Positions 35,384 to 46,859 of a stretch of DNA of 64,000 bases are shown here, piece after piece. Source of the DNA: Lunularia cruciata (lineage: Eukaryota; Streptophyta; Marchantiopsida; Lunulariales; Lunulariaceae). The translations under genes were made by a program, and so were the position numbers. Below the pieces are notes generated by a model that searched no databases, was not told the origin of the DNA, and saw nothing but the letters and a program-made list of their open reading frames with translations. Each line of letters opens with the position of its first letter. Position 1 is the stretch's first letter. The stretch is taken from the NCBI GenBank assembly GCA_948567375.1, contig OX419758.1:44035473-44099472 (forward strand). The letters run 5' to 3'.

Positions 35384-35996
35384 TGTTGGAAATCTCTACT
35401 GATTTATTTGTTCCTCTATGACTGACTTTTAACTATTGAGGTCAACCTTGCACAAGAAGAAAAAAATATCAGGAGAAAAAAAAGAAAGGTGAAAAATGTA
35501 CACGCACGCATCACTAGGTGTACAAGAATTAACGTGGTTCATAGTTACTTGCTCTTACATCCACTACAACACTCATCCAAGATTTTTACTCCCTCTCAAT
35601 AAAAATTATAGAGATCACTCAGAAGCTCTATCTTGACCAACTTTTCCCTTGTGTTGATCCGTCCTTCTCTTGACATGCTCATCTGATCAAAATCAGACCT
35701 TGCCTAACCAGCTTCATGCAAATCAAAGTTACCAAAAGTTCCATTGATTTTTTTGCCACATGTGCACCTATATTCAACTCACAAAAACTCACTTTGTAGG
35801 TCACAAGGTTACATTTTACAATCGCACAATGAGGAACAACAAACACACCCATTGTGTCATCTTGATATCATGAATGGTCAAACATTTGTCTAAACCTTGT
35901 TTCAACCCTTGACTATATCCCATGGATGATATGAGCCACAGATCTCAACATAACATATGGGATAAATTGGATGGATTAGGCTCCACATCCTAATAA
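35384..35996 (-). repeat. 3' LTR of copia C
   Basis: Begins TGTTGGAAATCTCTACTG on the plus strand. The inner edge is set by the polypurine tract, CCAAGTGAGAGAG on the minus strand (about 35997-36012), so the exact end is approximate. Confidence 0.75.
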
Positions 35997-36398
35997 CTCT
36001 CTCACTTGGAGATTGATACTTCTTGATTATACATCTTTCAAAAGAGATAATAAACTTCCAGAGCTTGATCTACATACTCTATGCAAACTTACTATCTAGT
36101 TATCATTAAAGTCCAATAGATGCTATACATAGCCTTAACTTCTTGGAAGTGACAATCTTTGTCAACATATCAGTAGAGTTCTTGGCACCTTGAATCCTTT
36201 CAAATAACAAGCTGTCATATTCAAGTAACTCCCATATGAAATGATATCTCAATTGTATGTGTTTTTTTCTAACATGGAACATTGGATCCTTTGCTAAGTA
36301 AATGTCACTTTGACTATATTAGAATAAAACACTACAATTTTTCTCTCTACCTAGCTCCTTTATAATGTTTTGTAACCAAATCATCTCCTTACTAGCTT

Positions 36399-37610
36399 CT
36401 ATAATTGCAACATATTTTGCCTTAGTTGTGGACAAAGTGAAATTTTTGCAACTATGAGAACCAAATCACTGTTGTCCCACCTATGGTATAAACATACCCC
36501 TATGGTGCTTATTTTGGTGTTCATATCACCTCCCAAGTCCACATCCACAAAACCTTGTAGTATATGACTGCCTCTATTGAAACACAAACCTATACCTTTG
36601 GTACCTATCAGATATCTAAAAATCCATTTGACAACCTCCTAATGTTATCATCCTAGATTGGCCATGTGCCTGCTCACAACTCCTTCTACACATGCAATAT
36701 CTAGTCTAGTACATATCATAACATACATTAGGCCACCTATAGCTGAAGCATACGGTGCCTTTGACATACTTTCAACTCTTCATCATCCTTGGGCGATTGT
36801 TCCTTTGATAGCAAAGTGACTTGCCAAAGGTCTCTTCATAGGACTTGCATTTGTCATGTTGAACACTTCCAACACCTTGAGAGAGCTTCAAAATTCTAGC
36901 CACCATGTCCCTTTCAATCTTCAGCCCAAATATTTGCTTTGTTGCACCCATATCTTTCATTGCAAACTCTTGATAATTCTTTCTTCCACCTCTCAACCTC
37001 TAGTATGTGTGGTCCAACTATCAACATGTCATCAACATACAAAATTAAGATGATAAACTATTATCAGGGACTTGATATAACAACAATGATCCTCTTGACA
37101 TCTTGTGAATTTATTATTGATCATAAACTTGTCAAATTTCTTATACCATAATCTAGGTACTTATTTCAGACCATATATGCTTTTGTGCAACTTGAATACC
37201 AAGCTCTTCTTTCCGGGAATTTCAAAGCCAATAGGTTGTTGCATATAGATGTCTTCATCAATCTCACCATGTAGCAAAAGCAATAGTGACATCCATTGGC
37301 TCCAAATATAGGTCTTCTACCACCATTATACTTAAAACCACTCTAATTGTTGATTTCTAGACTACCAATGAAAAAATCTCTTGTAATCAATCTCCTCCTT
37401 TTGTTGGAAGCCTTTCACAGCTAACCTTACCTCGTAGACCCAGTTGTTATGTAATGTCTTCTTGCCTTTGGGTAGTAAGTTGAGCTCCCAAGTTTGATTT
37501 TTATCTAAGGACCTCATCTTGTCCTTCAAGGCAAGCTCCCACTTCATCAAGTATTCACTTTGCATGGCTTCTTCATAAAATTCAGATTTACCTCCATCTG
37601 CTAATAACAA
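36399..37610 (-). pseudogene. Copia C reverse transcriptase and RNase H
   Basis: The RT start reads YLMKWELALKDKMRSLDKNQ, TWELNLLPKGKKTLHNNWVY and VRLAVKGFQQKEEIDYKRFF, typical of copia. The RNase H part includes LQGFVDVDLGGDMNTKIST. The middle, containing the YVDD box, is not readable in one frame. Confidence 0.85.
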
Positions 37611-37799
37611 GTAATGTAGAGAGAGAGAGAGAATACCTTGTTGGTGGTCTTGTGATTTTTGTAGATCTCCTCAACTGCATTGCACATGGTTGAGGTTTGT
37701 GGTAGAGTAGTTTTTGAGCTTTAGAAGTTTCCCTAAACCCTTATGATAACATCATCTTCTATTATCTCATGCAACTTAACTTGATTGTTTGCTTTGCTT

Positions 37800-38869
37800 T
37801 GCTAATCTACACTATCAAAATCCATAGTATTTCCATCCTTGTAAAGAAGACACTCATAGAATATCACATCTTTTCTTATGATGATTTTCTTGCTCTCTAC
37901 ATCCCAAAACTTGTACCCAAAGTCATACACACTATATCCAATAAAGAAACACTTCCTGGACTTTGCATCTAACTTTTCTTTTCTCTCTGCATTAAAATGC
38001 ACATAAGAGATATACCCAAATACTCTCAAGTGCAACAAACTCACCGGTTTTCCTATCCACTCCTCTTAGGGCAACTTGTGGTGTAAGGGAACTATTGGAC
38101 CGCTGTTTATCAAGTATGTTGCAATGTTGATTGCTTCAGCCCAAAACACCTTGGGCAGACCAACATGGATCCTCATGCTATTAGCTCTTTCATTTTATAG
38201 TTTGATTCATGTGCTCAGCCACTCCATTCTACTATGGTGTTGTTTGCAAGGTCTTCTCTATTCTGATTCCATGTACTACACATAATTCCTTGAACTCACT
38301 ACTATCATACTCACCACAATTATCAGTCTTAATCACTTTAGCTTTGCATCAGACTCATTTTTGACCAGGCTTTTCCACTTCTTGAATATGGAAAATACCT
38401 CTGATTTGTGCTTCAAGAAATACACCCAAACCTTCCTGGTTGAGTCATCTATAAAGGTGATATAATACTATGAACCTCCAAGAGATGCAAGTAGAGAAGG
38501 ACCTCACACATCTATGTGTACAAGCTTTACCTTCCCTACCTTAGATGCTCTTCCGCCCTTCAAGAAGCTAACCTTTTTATGCTTCTCAAATATGAAATCT
38601 TCACAAATACCTACATCATCAGTTTTCAAATCTGATAGCTTGTCCTTCTTCATCACCACTTTCATGCCTTTTTCACTCATATGTCCAAGCCTGCAATGCC
38701 AAAGATTACCATTGATACTATGTTTGCAAGTGCCACCATGTCCTTGGTGTTTTTGATCATGTAGAGAATCCCCAACTTGTTCCCTTGTGCAACCACCATA
38801 ACACCTTTGGTGATTTTCCATGAACCACCTACAAAGGTTTGACATACCATTCACTATCAAGTTTCCCAA
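37800..38869 (-). pseudogene. Copia C integrase
   Basis: The zinc-finger part reads WHCRLGHMSEKGMKVVMKKD and later CEDFIFEKHKKVSF, with one of the CxxC cysteines lost. A C-terminal piece near 37802-38044 contains LRVFGYISYVHFNAERKEKL and KCFFIGYSVYDFGYKFWD, typical of the copia integrase tail. Confidence 0.85.
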
Positions 38870-39960
38870 TTGAGATTAGATTCCTCTTCAAGCTTAGAAC
38901 ATGCCTAACATTCTTCAATTTCCACACAAATTGATCAAGCATTTTTATATAAATATTACCTTTCCCCAAAATATCCAAAGGCTTATCATCTACAAGATAA
39001 AATTTTCCAAAATCACCGGCAATGTAATTCACATGCACTCCTTTTTTGAGGTAGAGTGAAAGGAAGCTCTTGAATCAAGAATCCATGACTCCATAGGATT
39101 GTCTACATTAAGGATCAAAACATCATTGACTTCCTTTGCATTCACTTAGTCCTCATTCTACCCCTTGCTTGGATTCTTTTTTATGAGCCAAAAATTCTTC
39201 TTTTTTGTGAGCCCCTTCTTACCACAATGCCAACATCTATCACCTTTTGACCTGGACTTGCTTCTCTTCTTGGACTTAGATCTACTTAAATTGTCATTGT
39301 GTTGCATAGTTCTTCCCCTATTTTCAAGAGTATTCAAGGCCAATCTAGAGTTTATGCTCAACTCTCTCCTTCTAATATCTTCACTGAGTATCAGATTTGA
39401 GATCTCCTCAAACCTCAATTTGTTTGACCAACAAGAATTGCTTATTGTTGTCACAATTGCACTCTAGCTTTCAGGTAAAGAGGATTGGAGAATTAACGCA
39501 TTCACTTCATCCTTGAAACTGATTTCCACTGAAGTTAATTGGCTCATGATCAGGTTGAACTCATTAATATGATTTGTGTCAAAGTGACCTTCATTCATCT
39601 TTAGGTTGAGAAGATGATCCACCAAGTACATCTTGTTGGAAGCTGATGGTTTTTCAAACATGTTAGACAAAGCTTTCAGTAGACATGCAATAATCTTCTC
39701 TCCTAGAACATTGAACACCATATTTCTATCTAGTGTCACGCAGACAACTCCCAAATCCTATTGATCCATCAAATCCTAGCCTTCTTGTAACATGAGCTTT
39801 GGTTTCACACCTTCAAGAGGTGCATAAAGCTTTTTATGATACAAGTAGTACTCTATTTGCATAGTCTAGAGACCAAAGTCTTTACCATTGAATCTGTCTA
39901 TCCTGACCTTTCCTTCCTCTTCTACTATTGCTCTCACTTTTTCCTTCAAACCTATTGCTT
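38829..39960 (-). pseudogene. Copia C gag, zinc knuckle and protease
   Basis: Gag of the UBN2 type: YLVDHLLNLKMNEGHFDTNH, INEFNLIMSQLTSVEISFKD, VNALILQSSLPES. A degraded knuckle, CWHCGKKGLTKKKNF, follows, then a protease-like segment with WILDSRASFH (usually DSGAS) and VRHVLSLKRNLISIGKL. Confidence 0.85.
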
Positions 39961-39970
39961 TGATACCAAT

Positions 39971-40401
39971 TGTTGTGAATCTATATTGATTTATTTGTTC
40001 CTCTATGACTGATTTTTAACTATTGAGATCAACCTTGCAAAGGCAGGAAAAAAATATTGAGATAAAAAAAGAGAAAGGTGAAAATGTACTCACACACATC
40101 AATATGTGCACAAGAATTAACATGGTTTGGAGTCACTTGCTCTTACATCCATAGCAATACATATCTAGGATTTTTACTCCCTCTCAATACAGATTACAGA
40201 GATCACTCAAAAGCTTTGTCCCAATCAATTCTTCCCTTGTCCAATCTGTTTCTTTGTTGATCCATGCTTCTCATAATTATCTCTTGCTAGTCTGATCAAA
40301 ATTAGACTTTGACTAACTAGCTTCATGTAAATCAAAGTTACCAAAAGTTCCACTAAATTTTTTTCTATAGGTGCACCTATATTCAACTTGCAAAATACTC
40401 A
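39971..40401 (-). repeat. 5' LTR of copia C, truncated
   Basis: Begins TGTTGTGAATCTATATTG and follows the other LTR until 40401, where similarity ends abruptly. Confidence 0.8.
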
Positions 40402-41589
40402 AGTAGAAATCCATAATGTGCTAGGGCACCAGTCTAGGGTTCAAACCTATTATACACACTCTAGTAGGGTGTGTAGATTTTGCCAAATAATGAAAAAAAA
40501 CTACTCTAAACTAGCTAGCCTCACGTCAACAAGTTGGCTTACTGGCCCTTTGTAGCTTTTCATAGTCAAATGCCTCAAAGCCTCTGAATGCCAAATGAGA
40601 CCTTTCTTCTTGCCACTTCAAACCCTCTCCAATTATGGCAAATCTCCTCCAAATTTGGCCAAGCTACTCCAAGTCAAGCCAAAATCTTACATAAACTTGA
40701 GATAAAATTTGACAAAATTCAGCCAAATGAGACCTTTCTTCTTGCCACTTTGAACCTTCTTCAAATTTGGCAAACCTCCTCCAAATGTGGCCAAGCTCTT
40801 CCAACTCAAGCTTAAATCTGATGTAAACTTGAGGCAAAATTTGATGTAAACTTACTTAAATCCCTAGAGTTTGTTGACCACCAAATCCTCCACTAAATCT
40901 CCACTTGAGCCAAATTGAAAAGATGAGTATCTTCAAATCTCTAATTTGTGGGAATGGATTCCCAACTCTTCCTTCAATTTTGCCCTTTGAGCTCAATTTG
41001 CACTAAATTGGTCATGCTTTCACCTCATAAGCTCAAAATAGACACCATTGATTGAAATTGACTCTCTTCTCAAGGAAATTTGGCCAACACTTCCGCACAC
41101 CATCTGCTTCTACATCAATTTGAAAGAGCTTTTGCTCACAATCACTCTTAGGGAAAATCTGAACAACGATCAACAAGGCTTGGAGATACCACCAACACCC
41201 TTAGTTCTTGCACCCAATTTCTCCCTGACTTTATTTCTCTATTGTAATTAGATTGTTCACAACTCAAATCAGATTAGTACATGATATATCACTCAACAAT
41301 CTACCAACAATTAGGCATTGATTGCAATCAAGCCACACCCACTCTAGCTAAGAGACTCCAAGTGACGCTCGCCGACCTCTGTCCACCATAGCCAAGAACT
41401 CAAAGGCTCAACATAAGACAAGTGAGCTCTCTAGAGCTGCACTTTGATCTTGACCTAGGTCTCCCAACCCTAACGGTCTTGTTGATGGCACATCCAATAA
41501 TGCAAATGATGCAAGTGATGGTGTGCCCTACCATGTAGTCAATACTCCACACATGACATCTGACCATCAACAAATAGTCTATGCATAAT
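40402..41589. other. Region left of element D, no complete gene
   Basis: It may contain the 5' end of gypsy element D, but I find no LTR in the matching orientation here. It includes a tandem repeat (40590-40853). Confidence 0.4.
40590..40853. repeat. Tandem duplication, period 132 bp
   Basis: GCCAAATGAGACCTTTCTTC recurs at 40590 and 40722, each followed by TTGCCACTT, AATTTGGC or TATGGC, and AACTTGAG blocks. Confidence 0.85.
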
Positions 41590-41739
41590 TGCAAAAATAC
41601 CTCTTACTACTCACACTATTGCTCCAACGTCTGAGCAATCCAGATGCGACAATACAAATGGCATGACACCAAGGAGAACAAGGACATGCCAGAGAATGGA
41701 GAGATGGAGTCCTACAAAGGCAAGGTGTTGGAGCAAAAC

Positions 41740-41805
41740 AACAATGTTCTAACAATTGTGGCCAAGTTGGGCACATAGCCATCAATTGTCATGCTTGTTT
41801 CCTAA
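41740..41805 (+). pseudogene. Element D gag zinc-knuckle remnant
   Basis: It reads CSNNCGQVGHIAINC, a CCHC knuckle with one extra residue between the first two cysteines. It ends at the inverted LTR insertion. Confidence 0.6.
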
Positions 41806-41809
41806 AGGT

Positions 41810-42393
41810 TGTAATGTTTTGAGGACAAGAGAACCCCCAATGGAAACGCAAAAGAAGAAATACAAAGCTTCACACTCAAAACTCCAATGTCCAAAGAAGC
41901 ATCTTTTTCTTTATTATATAACAAAGAGGATTCATGCAAAGGAAGCTCCACCCTTGGATCAGATACATGGATTGGTGACATGTGAATGATCTCTACCCTT
42001 AGATTGATTGCATGCATGGGTAATATGCCAGTTTTTATCATATCTAGTTGGTTAAATAAGCTTTGACTAGAGAGTGACCTATAAGAATCTCAAATTGCAT
42101 GGGTGAGATACTGTTGGAAAGCTCTCAACAAGACAAATAGAGGAGGAGGAAAGGCCAACATTCACTTCCTTTGGTGGGGAATTTGCACATTTTTTAGGTC
42201 TAATTCATCCACTTAGGCTTCCAAAATTAGCTTTAAAGTTTTTAGGCTATGTTTGACTCTTGCACTATTACTAGAAGTAATCTTTTGGTGATACCTCTAT
42301 ATGATCTACTTAGTCTATTATATATAAAATCCTTTTAGATGTTACCAAGAAAATTTTCACCTCTAGATAATTTTTCTAGCTATTGGTATTATA
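41810..42393 (-). repeat. Inverted solo LTR of the element D family
   Basis: The reverse complement of this 584-bp segment aligns with the 3' LTR at 46164-46728 (TATAATACC near the start, CATTACA at the end). It is opposite in orientation to element D. Flanking 5-mers AAGGT (41805-41809) and GAGGT (42394-42398) match in four of five bases and look like a target duplication. It is thus an insertion into D, not the 5' LTR of D. Confidence 0.8.
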
Positions 42394-42521
42394 GAGGTCC
42401 TCAGCCTCCATACAAGCAACCTTTGAACAAGATGGAGAGATGAATTGAAGAATAAGATGTTGAAATCATATCAAAAAATTGAAGATCACTAGTAAATGTA
42501 CCTTGTGGCCTTACTAGTTCA

Positions 42522-43679
42522 ATGGAGAAGAGTAAAAGTAGGGAGAGGAAGAGGATGAGTGCACAAAGGTTGAGGAAGAAAAACACACAATTGATTGTCA
42601 TAAATGAAGTCCTAGAAGGCAATCAAGCAAAAGTATTGATAGACTCTAGATCAACAAATAATTTCTTGTCTTGCTTTGTTGCAATAAGGTTGGAGATGGA
42701 ACTAAAGAGGATGAGAATGAAGAAGTAGAGTTATCTAATAATCAAACAAAGAGGATAGAGTCATTACCTAGAAAGGTGTCACTCTCTATAAGAGAGTATC
42801 ACAAAGAAATTGAGTGGCAAGAGATATGGTTAGCTCGTTACAATATGATCTTAAGCATGCCATGCAATACAACCTCAAGGTCAATTGGAGAAAGAAAGTA
42901 GTGAGAACTAGCCAATGGAAGATCATTGGGGTTAAAGAAAGATCACAAAGGTGAGCATTGTCTCTTTATGTCATAAGGAAAACAACTATCAATAAGAGAA
43001 ATAGATGTTTCATGGATCTAATAAGAGAAATCTTGAGTGCACAACTTGATGGAAAATTTCTTGAGAATTTGAAAGAGGTCGATCAGTTTCAAGATGTCTT
43101 TTCAGATGATTTACCCTCAAGATTACCACCAAAAAGGAAAGTAGACCATAAAATCAAGATATTTCTTGGGAAGACACCTCCTTGTAAGGTCCATATCTAT
43201 CATCTCATGAGTTGGAGGAGTGTAAGGCTCAAATCAAAGATATGATGCAAAAAAGGTTTATCCAACCCAGTGCATCACTATATGGAGCTCTTGTCTTGTT
43301 TTTGAAGAAAAAGGATAGTACAATGTGCATATGCATTGAGTATCAAGGCCTAAATCAACATACAATAAAGAAAAAATACCCTTTATTTCACATGAATGAC
43401 CTATTTAATCAACTCAACAAGGCAAAGCACTTCACCAAACTTGATCTACATATCGATTATAACCAAATAAATATTATGCAAGAAGACATACACAAAAATA
43501 CCTTTCAAACAAAGTATAGTCACTTTGAGTACCTAGTGATGCCATTTGGCCTAACCAATGCACCAACCACTTTCATGAGTTTGATGAATGACATATTTAA
43601 TCCATACTTGGATAAAAAGTTTATCATTTTCTTTGATGATATCTTAGTCTATACCAAGACGATTACACAACATAAGTAA
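42522..43679 (+). pseudogene. Element D protease and reverse transcriptase
   Basis: The protease segment reads EGNQAKVLIDSRSTNNFLS, where the usual active site is DSGST, so Gly is replaced by Arg. RT follows: FQDVFSDDLPSRLPPKRKVD, then in frame 43212-43679 QKRFIQPSASLYGALVLFLK, AKHFTKLDLHIDYNQINI, FEYLVMPFGLTNAPTTFMSL and FFDDILVYTKT. The DD of the catalytic box is kept. Frameshifts separate the pieces. Confidence 0.88.
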
Positions 43680-43859
43680 TATCTATGAGAAGGCTTCCAA
43701 ATTCTATGATAGATTCAATTGTATACTAAAATCTCAAAGTGTAAGTTTGGCAAGTCTTAAGTAGACTACTTGGGGCATAAGTAAGTGAAAAAGGTATCAA
43801 AGTGTTAACATATACAATAGATTTCATTTAGAAATGGGATTTTCCTAAAGATCAAACTC

Positions 43860-44300
43860 AACTCAAGAGTTTCTTGGGATTGATGGAGTTCTATCATCAA
43901 TTTGTCAAGGACTTTTCCAAGGTTGCACAACTTCTAACGGCACTACTTGGCAAGGAGAAGAAGTGGATGTGTGGAACCGCACATGAATGACCTTTCAAGA
44001 ATTGAAAGATGTATTACTACATGCATCCATTGAAATGGTATGAACTAAAAAATTCAATCAAGATGGCTATAGATGCATCGGTCATTGCAATAAGAGTTGT
44101 CTTACAAAAGGAATTGAATGACAAATGGAACCCAATTGCATATTTCTCTCAAAAGCTATAACCAGTAGAATGCATCTATCACACTACAAAACAAGAAGAG
44201 TTGGCCATTTTCCTTCCAACCAAGCATTGGAAGGACTATCTTGGTGAGAAGGCATTTGTAGTGGAGATAGACCACAAACCTCTAGTCTAACCCGAGACAC
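43860..44300 (+). pseudogene. Element D RNase H
   Basis: Readable pieces are LGLMEFYHQFVKDFSKVAQL, MAIDASVIAIRVVLQKELND, NPIAYFSQKL, TTKQEELAIFLPTKHWKDYL and VVEIDHKPL, with stops between them. Confidence 0.8.
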
Positions 44301-44539
44301 AGAAAGATCTATCTCATCAATACATTTGGTGGGCAGAGTAGAGATAATAATTCAACATGAAAATCAGATATGTCTATGCATTCACCCAAATGCCTATGTC
44401 AAACAATCTAGTGGTAGAGATCAAGATGAACCTAAAATTTTGGCCAAGGATTCTTATTGCTACAAAAATTACCTATAGATTGTAAGAGCTCAATCATCCA
44501 AAGGTGTAACCAATACCTAAGGACTCACCTCTTGTGATG

Positions 44540-45132
44540 GAAAGTGATGGATACTAGATGCTCCAGACCTAAGAACCACCATCCTAGTAGAATATCATGA
44601 TTTTTTCATTGAAGGTCACATTGGAGTGAACAAGACCTCAGATGCAATTAAACTCCATTACTATTGGCCTAAGATGAGCAACAATGTGATGGAGTATATT
44701 CAAATCTGCTTACTCTATCAACAAAAAAGAAGTCTCTTATCAAGCTCCCTAGGACTCCTTCAATCCCTCCTTACTCCTACACAATGGTTGGAACAAGGCA
44801 ACATGGATCTAGTTTCTGAATTACCCAAGACCACCTCAAGGTTTAACTCCATTGTAGTCTTTGTAGACCAACTTAGAAAAATTATTCATGTATGTTCTAT
44901 GACCAAGGACATGAATGATCCACAATTTGCTCAATTTTACTTAGTTTTAGTCTTTTCTCGTCATGGAAAATCTCAAGTGCTCATCACCAATCAAGGCACT
45001 CAATTCACTAGTTTGTTTTGGAGAACACTCTTTGGCATCTTCAAAACCAAAATGGCCATGTCAATGGCATACCATCCACAAACCAATGGATACATAAAGT
45101 GGGCTAATTGCAATATTGAGGACATGCTATAG
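44540..45132 (+). pseudogene. Element D integrase
   Basis: The zinc-binding part keeps the His pair (EYHDFFIEGHIG) but the CxxC motif is damaged (CLLYQQKR). The core has MDLVSELPKTTSRFNSIVVF and FSRHGKSQVLITNQGTQFTS; the second catalytic aspartate (normally SDRGTQF) is Asn. The third motif reads AYHPQTNGYIKWANCNIEDM. Confidence 0.87.
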
Positions 45133-45608
45133 AGCTTCACCTTAGAGGAGCAAGACATATGAGATACCTTACTTCTAATTGGTGAAATTTTCCTACAATA
45201 ATGTGGAATGCATCTACATAGGTCACACCATTCTTCTTCATGTATGGAGAGCACCCTTTCACATATTCAAGCTTGATAAAGATCCACCTAGTGGTTACAA
45301 AGGTTGACGTTGTCAACACTTTTGTTTCTAGAATGCAACATGGTGTGGGAACATCAAGCACAAGTTGCAGATTGCCCAAAATTGATAGAAATAGTATGTA
45401 GATGCACATTATAGGCACATGGAGTTCAGCATTGGGGATCAAGTCTAGGTTTATATAACCAACTTTATGTTAGTTGGCCCTTGTAAGCTCAAACCTTGTT
45501 TTATTGGGCCTTTTCCTATCCTTTGTTGAACTGGCACAATAGCCTATCACCTTGAGCTACCGCCACACATGAAGATCTATCCAATGTTCCATGTTTCCTC
45601 ATTACATA

Positions 45609-46160
45609 GACATGCATCCTAATTGTTCTATTTTGCTTCTATACAAGAAGTTTAGACCTTTTCCAACACTCATTGATGACATGGAGGAATTTGAATTCAA
45701 ATGCATTCTCCAAAAATGCATCCATAATACATACCATCCATGTGTGGAGTATCTCATATATTGGAAAGGTACCCTTTGTATGAAGCAACATGGGAGCCAA
45801 CAACTAACTTGATCCATGCACCGATGTTAGTGCAATTTTAGGCAACAACTTCATAACGAGGATGTTACATCTTAAAAGAGGCGTCTATGTAATCCTAATT
45901 GTTCTATTTTCCTTCTATACAAAAATTTTAGACCTTATCCAACACTCATTGATGACATGGAGGAATATGATTTCAAATGCATTCTCCAAAAATGCATCCA
46001 TAATACATACCATCCACATGTGGAGTATCTCATATATTGGAAAGGTACCCTTTGTATGAAGCAACATGGGAGCCAACAACTAACTTGATCCATGCACCAA
46101 TGTTAGTGCAATTTTAGGCAACAACTTCATAATGAGGATGTTACATCTTAAAAGGGGGAA
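45609..46160 (+). repeat. Tandem 276-bp duplication carrying the chromodomain of element D
   Basis: Two direct copies (about 45609-45884 and 45885-46160) share ACACTCATTGATGACATGGA, GAGTATCTCATATATTGGAA and GATGTTACATCTTAAAAG at a constant 276-bp spacing. Each encodes a chromodomain core, YLIYWKGYPLYEATWEPTTN, when read in the right frame. Only the second copy runs into a full polypurine tract. Confidence 0.88.
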
Positions 46161-46163
46161 ATT

Positions 46164-46728
46164 TATAATACCAATAATTAGATATATTAACTAGAGGTGG
46201 AAATTGGCTTAGTAATATCTAAAAGGATTTTATATATGATGGTCTAAATAGATCAGATAGAGGTATCACCAAAAGAATGCTTTTACTAACAAGGTAGAAG
46301 TCAGAAACAATCCTAAAAACTTTAGAGCTAATTTCAAATGCCTAAGTGGATGAATTAGGTCTTGAGAATTAACCATAAACTCCTTCCTCCTTCAAATTTA
46401 GGTGTGTCTCATTGAGAGCTTTCCCGTGGTATCTCACCCATGTTGTTTTGAGCTTCTAACAATAAGATTCCCCAAAGATTACTTTTTGTCAAACTTGTTT
46501 GACCAACTAGATAGGACAAGGATCAACATGTCACCCATCCATACAACTAGTCTAAAGGTGGTGCTTGCCAACATAATGCCAATCTATGTATCTGATTTGA
46601 GTGGATCCTCTTTGTTATATACTAAAGATGAGGTGTTACTTTGGGGCATCAAAGTATTGAGAGTTGAAGCCTTGTGTTTCTTTTCTTGTGTTCCTCATGG
46701 AGGTTCTCCTATCCTTAAGAACATTATA
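46164..46728 (+). repeat. 3' LTR of element D
   Basis: It starts TATAATACCAATAATTAG directly after the polypurine tract and ends AAGAACATTATA. It matches the split solo LTR at 29399-29955 and the inverted copy at 41810-42393. Confidence 0.82.
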
Positions 46729-46859
46729 ACTAGCCATGGCTACGCTTCTCTACATGGGGCCACCCAAAGCAGCTTGAGATACACCATACCTGTGTCATTG
46801 ATGCTTTACCTCGCAAGGATTAAAGACCCATGTGGGAAGGATGTACAAGGAAAATGATT

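Larger units (their letters stand above)
35384..40401 (-). mobile_element. Ty1/copia retrotransposon C
   Basis: Minus-strand order is gag (39460-39960), zinc knuckle, protease, integrase, RT, RNase H (36399), the copia order with integrase before RT. The 3' LTR (35384 to about 35996) and 5' LTR (39971-40401) share TGATTTATTTGTTCCTCTAT and following sequence. The primer-binding complement TTGATACCAA lies at 39960-39969. The 5' LTR is truncated: homology stops at 40401, about 200 bp short. Multiple stops make it inactive. Confidence 0.9.
41590..46728 (+). mobile_element. Gypsy element D (chromovirus), 5' LTR not found
   Basis: Plus-strand order is a gag remnant with zinc knuckle (41740-41805), protease (about 42580-42660), RT (42960-43679), RNase H (43860-44300), integrase (44540-45132), duplicated chromodomain region (45609-46160), polypurine tract AAAAGGGGGAAA (46150-46161) and 3' LTR (46164-46728). 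An inverted solo LTR of the same family sits between gag and protease. No 5' LTR in the plus orientation is visible, so the left end is lost or unrecognised. Confidence 0.85.

Noticed and set aside
40590-40853. Tandem repeats here and at 11606, 13413, 19706 as CRISPR-like arrays
   Set aside because: They have two units only, no short repeat-spacer pattern, and the genome is eukaryotic.
41810-42393. First taken as the 5' LTR of element D
   Set aside because: Its orientation is opposite to the 3' LTR and to the coding strand, and gag sequence lies to its left.
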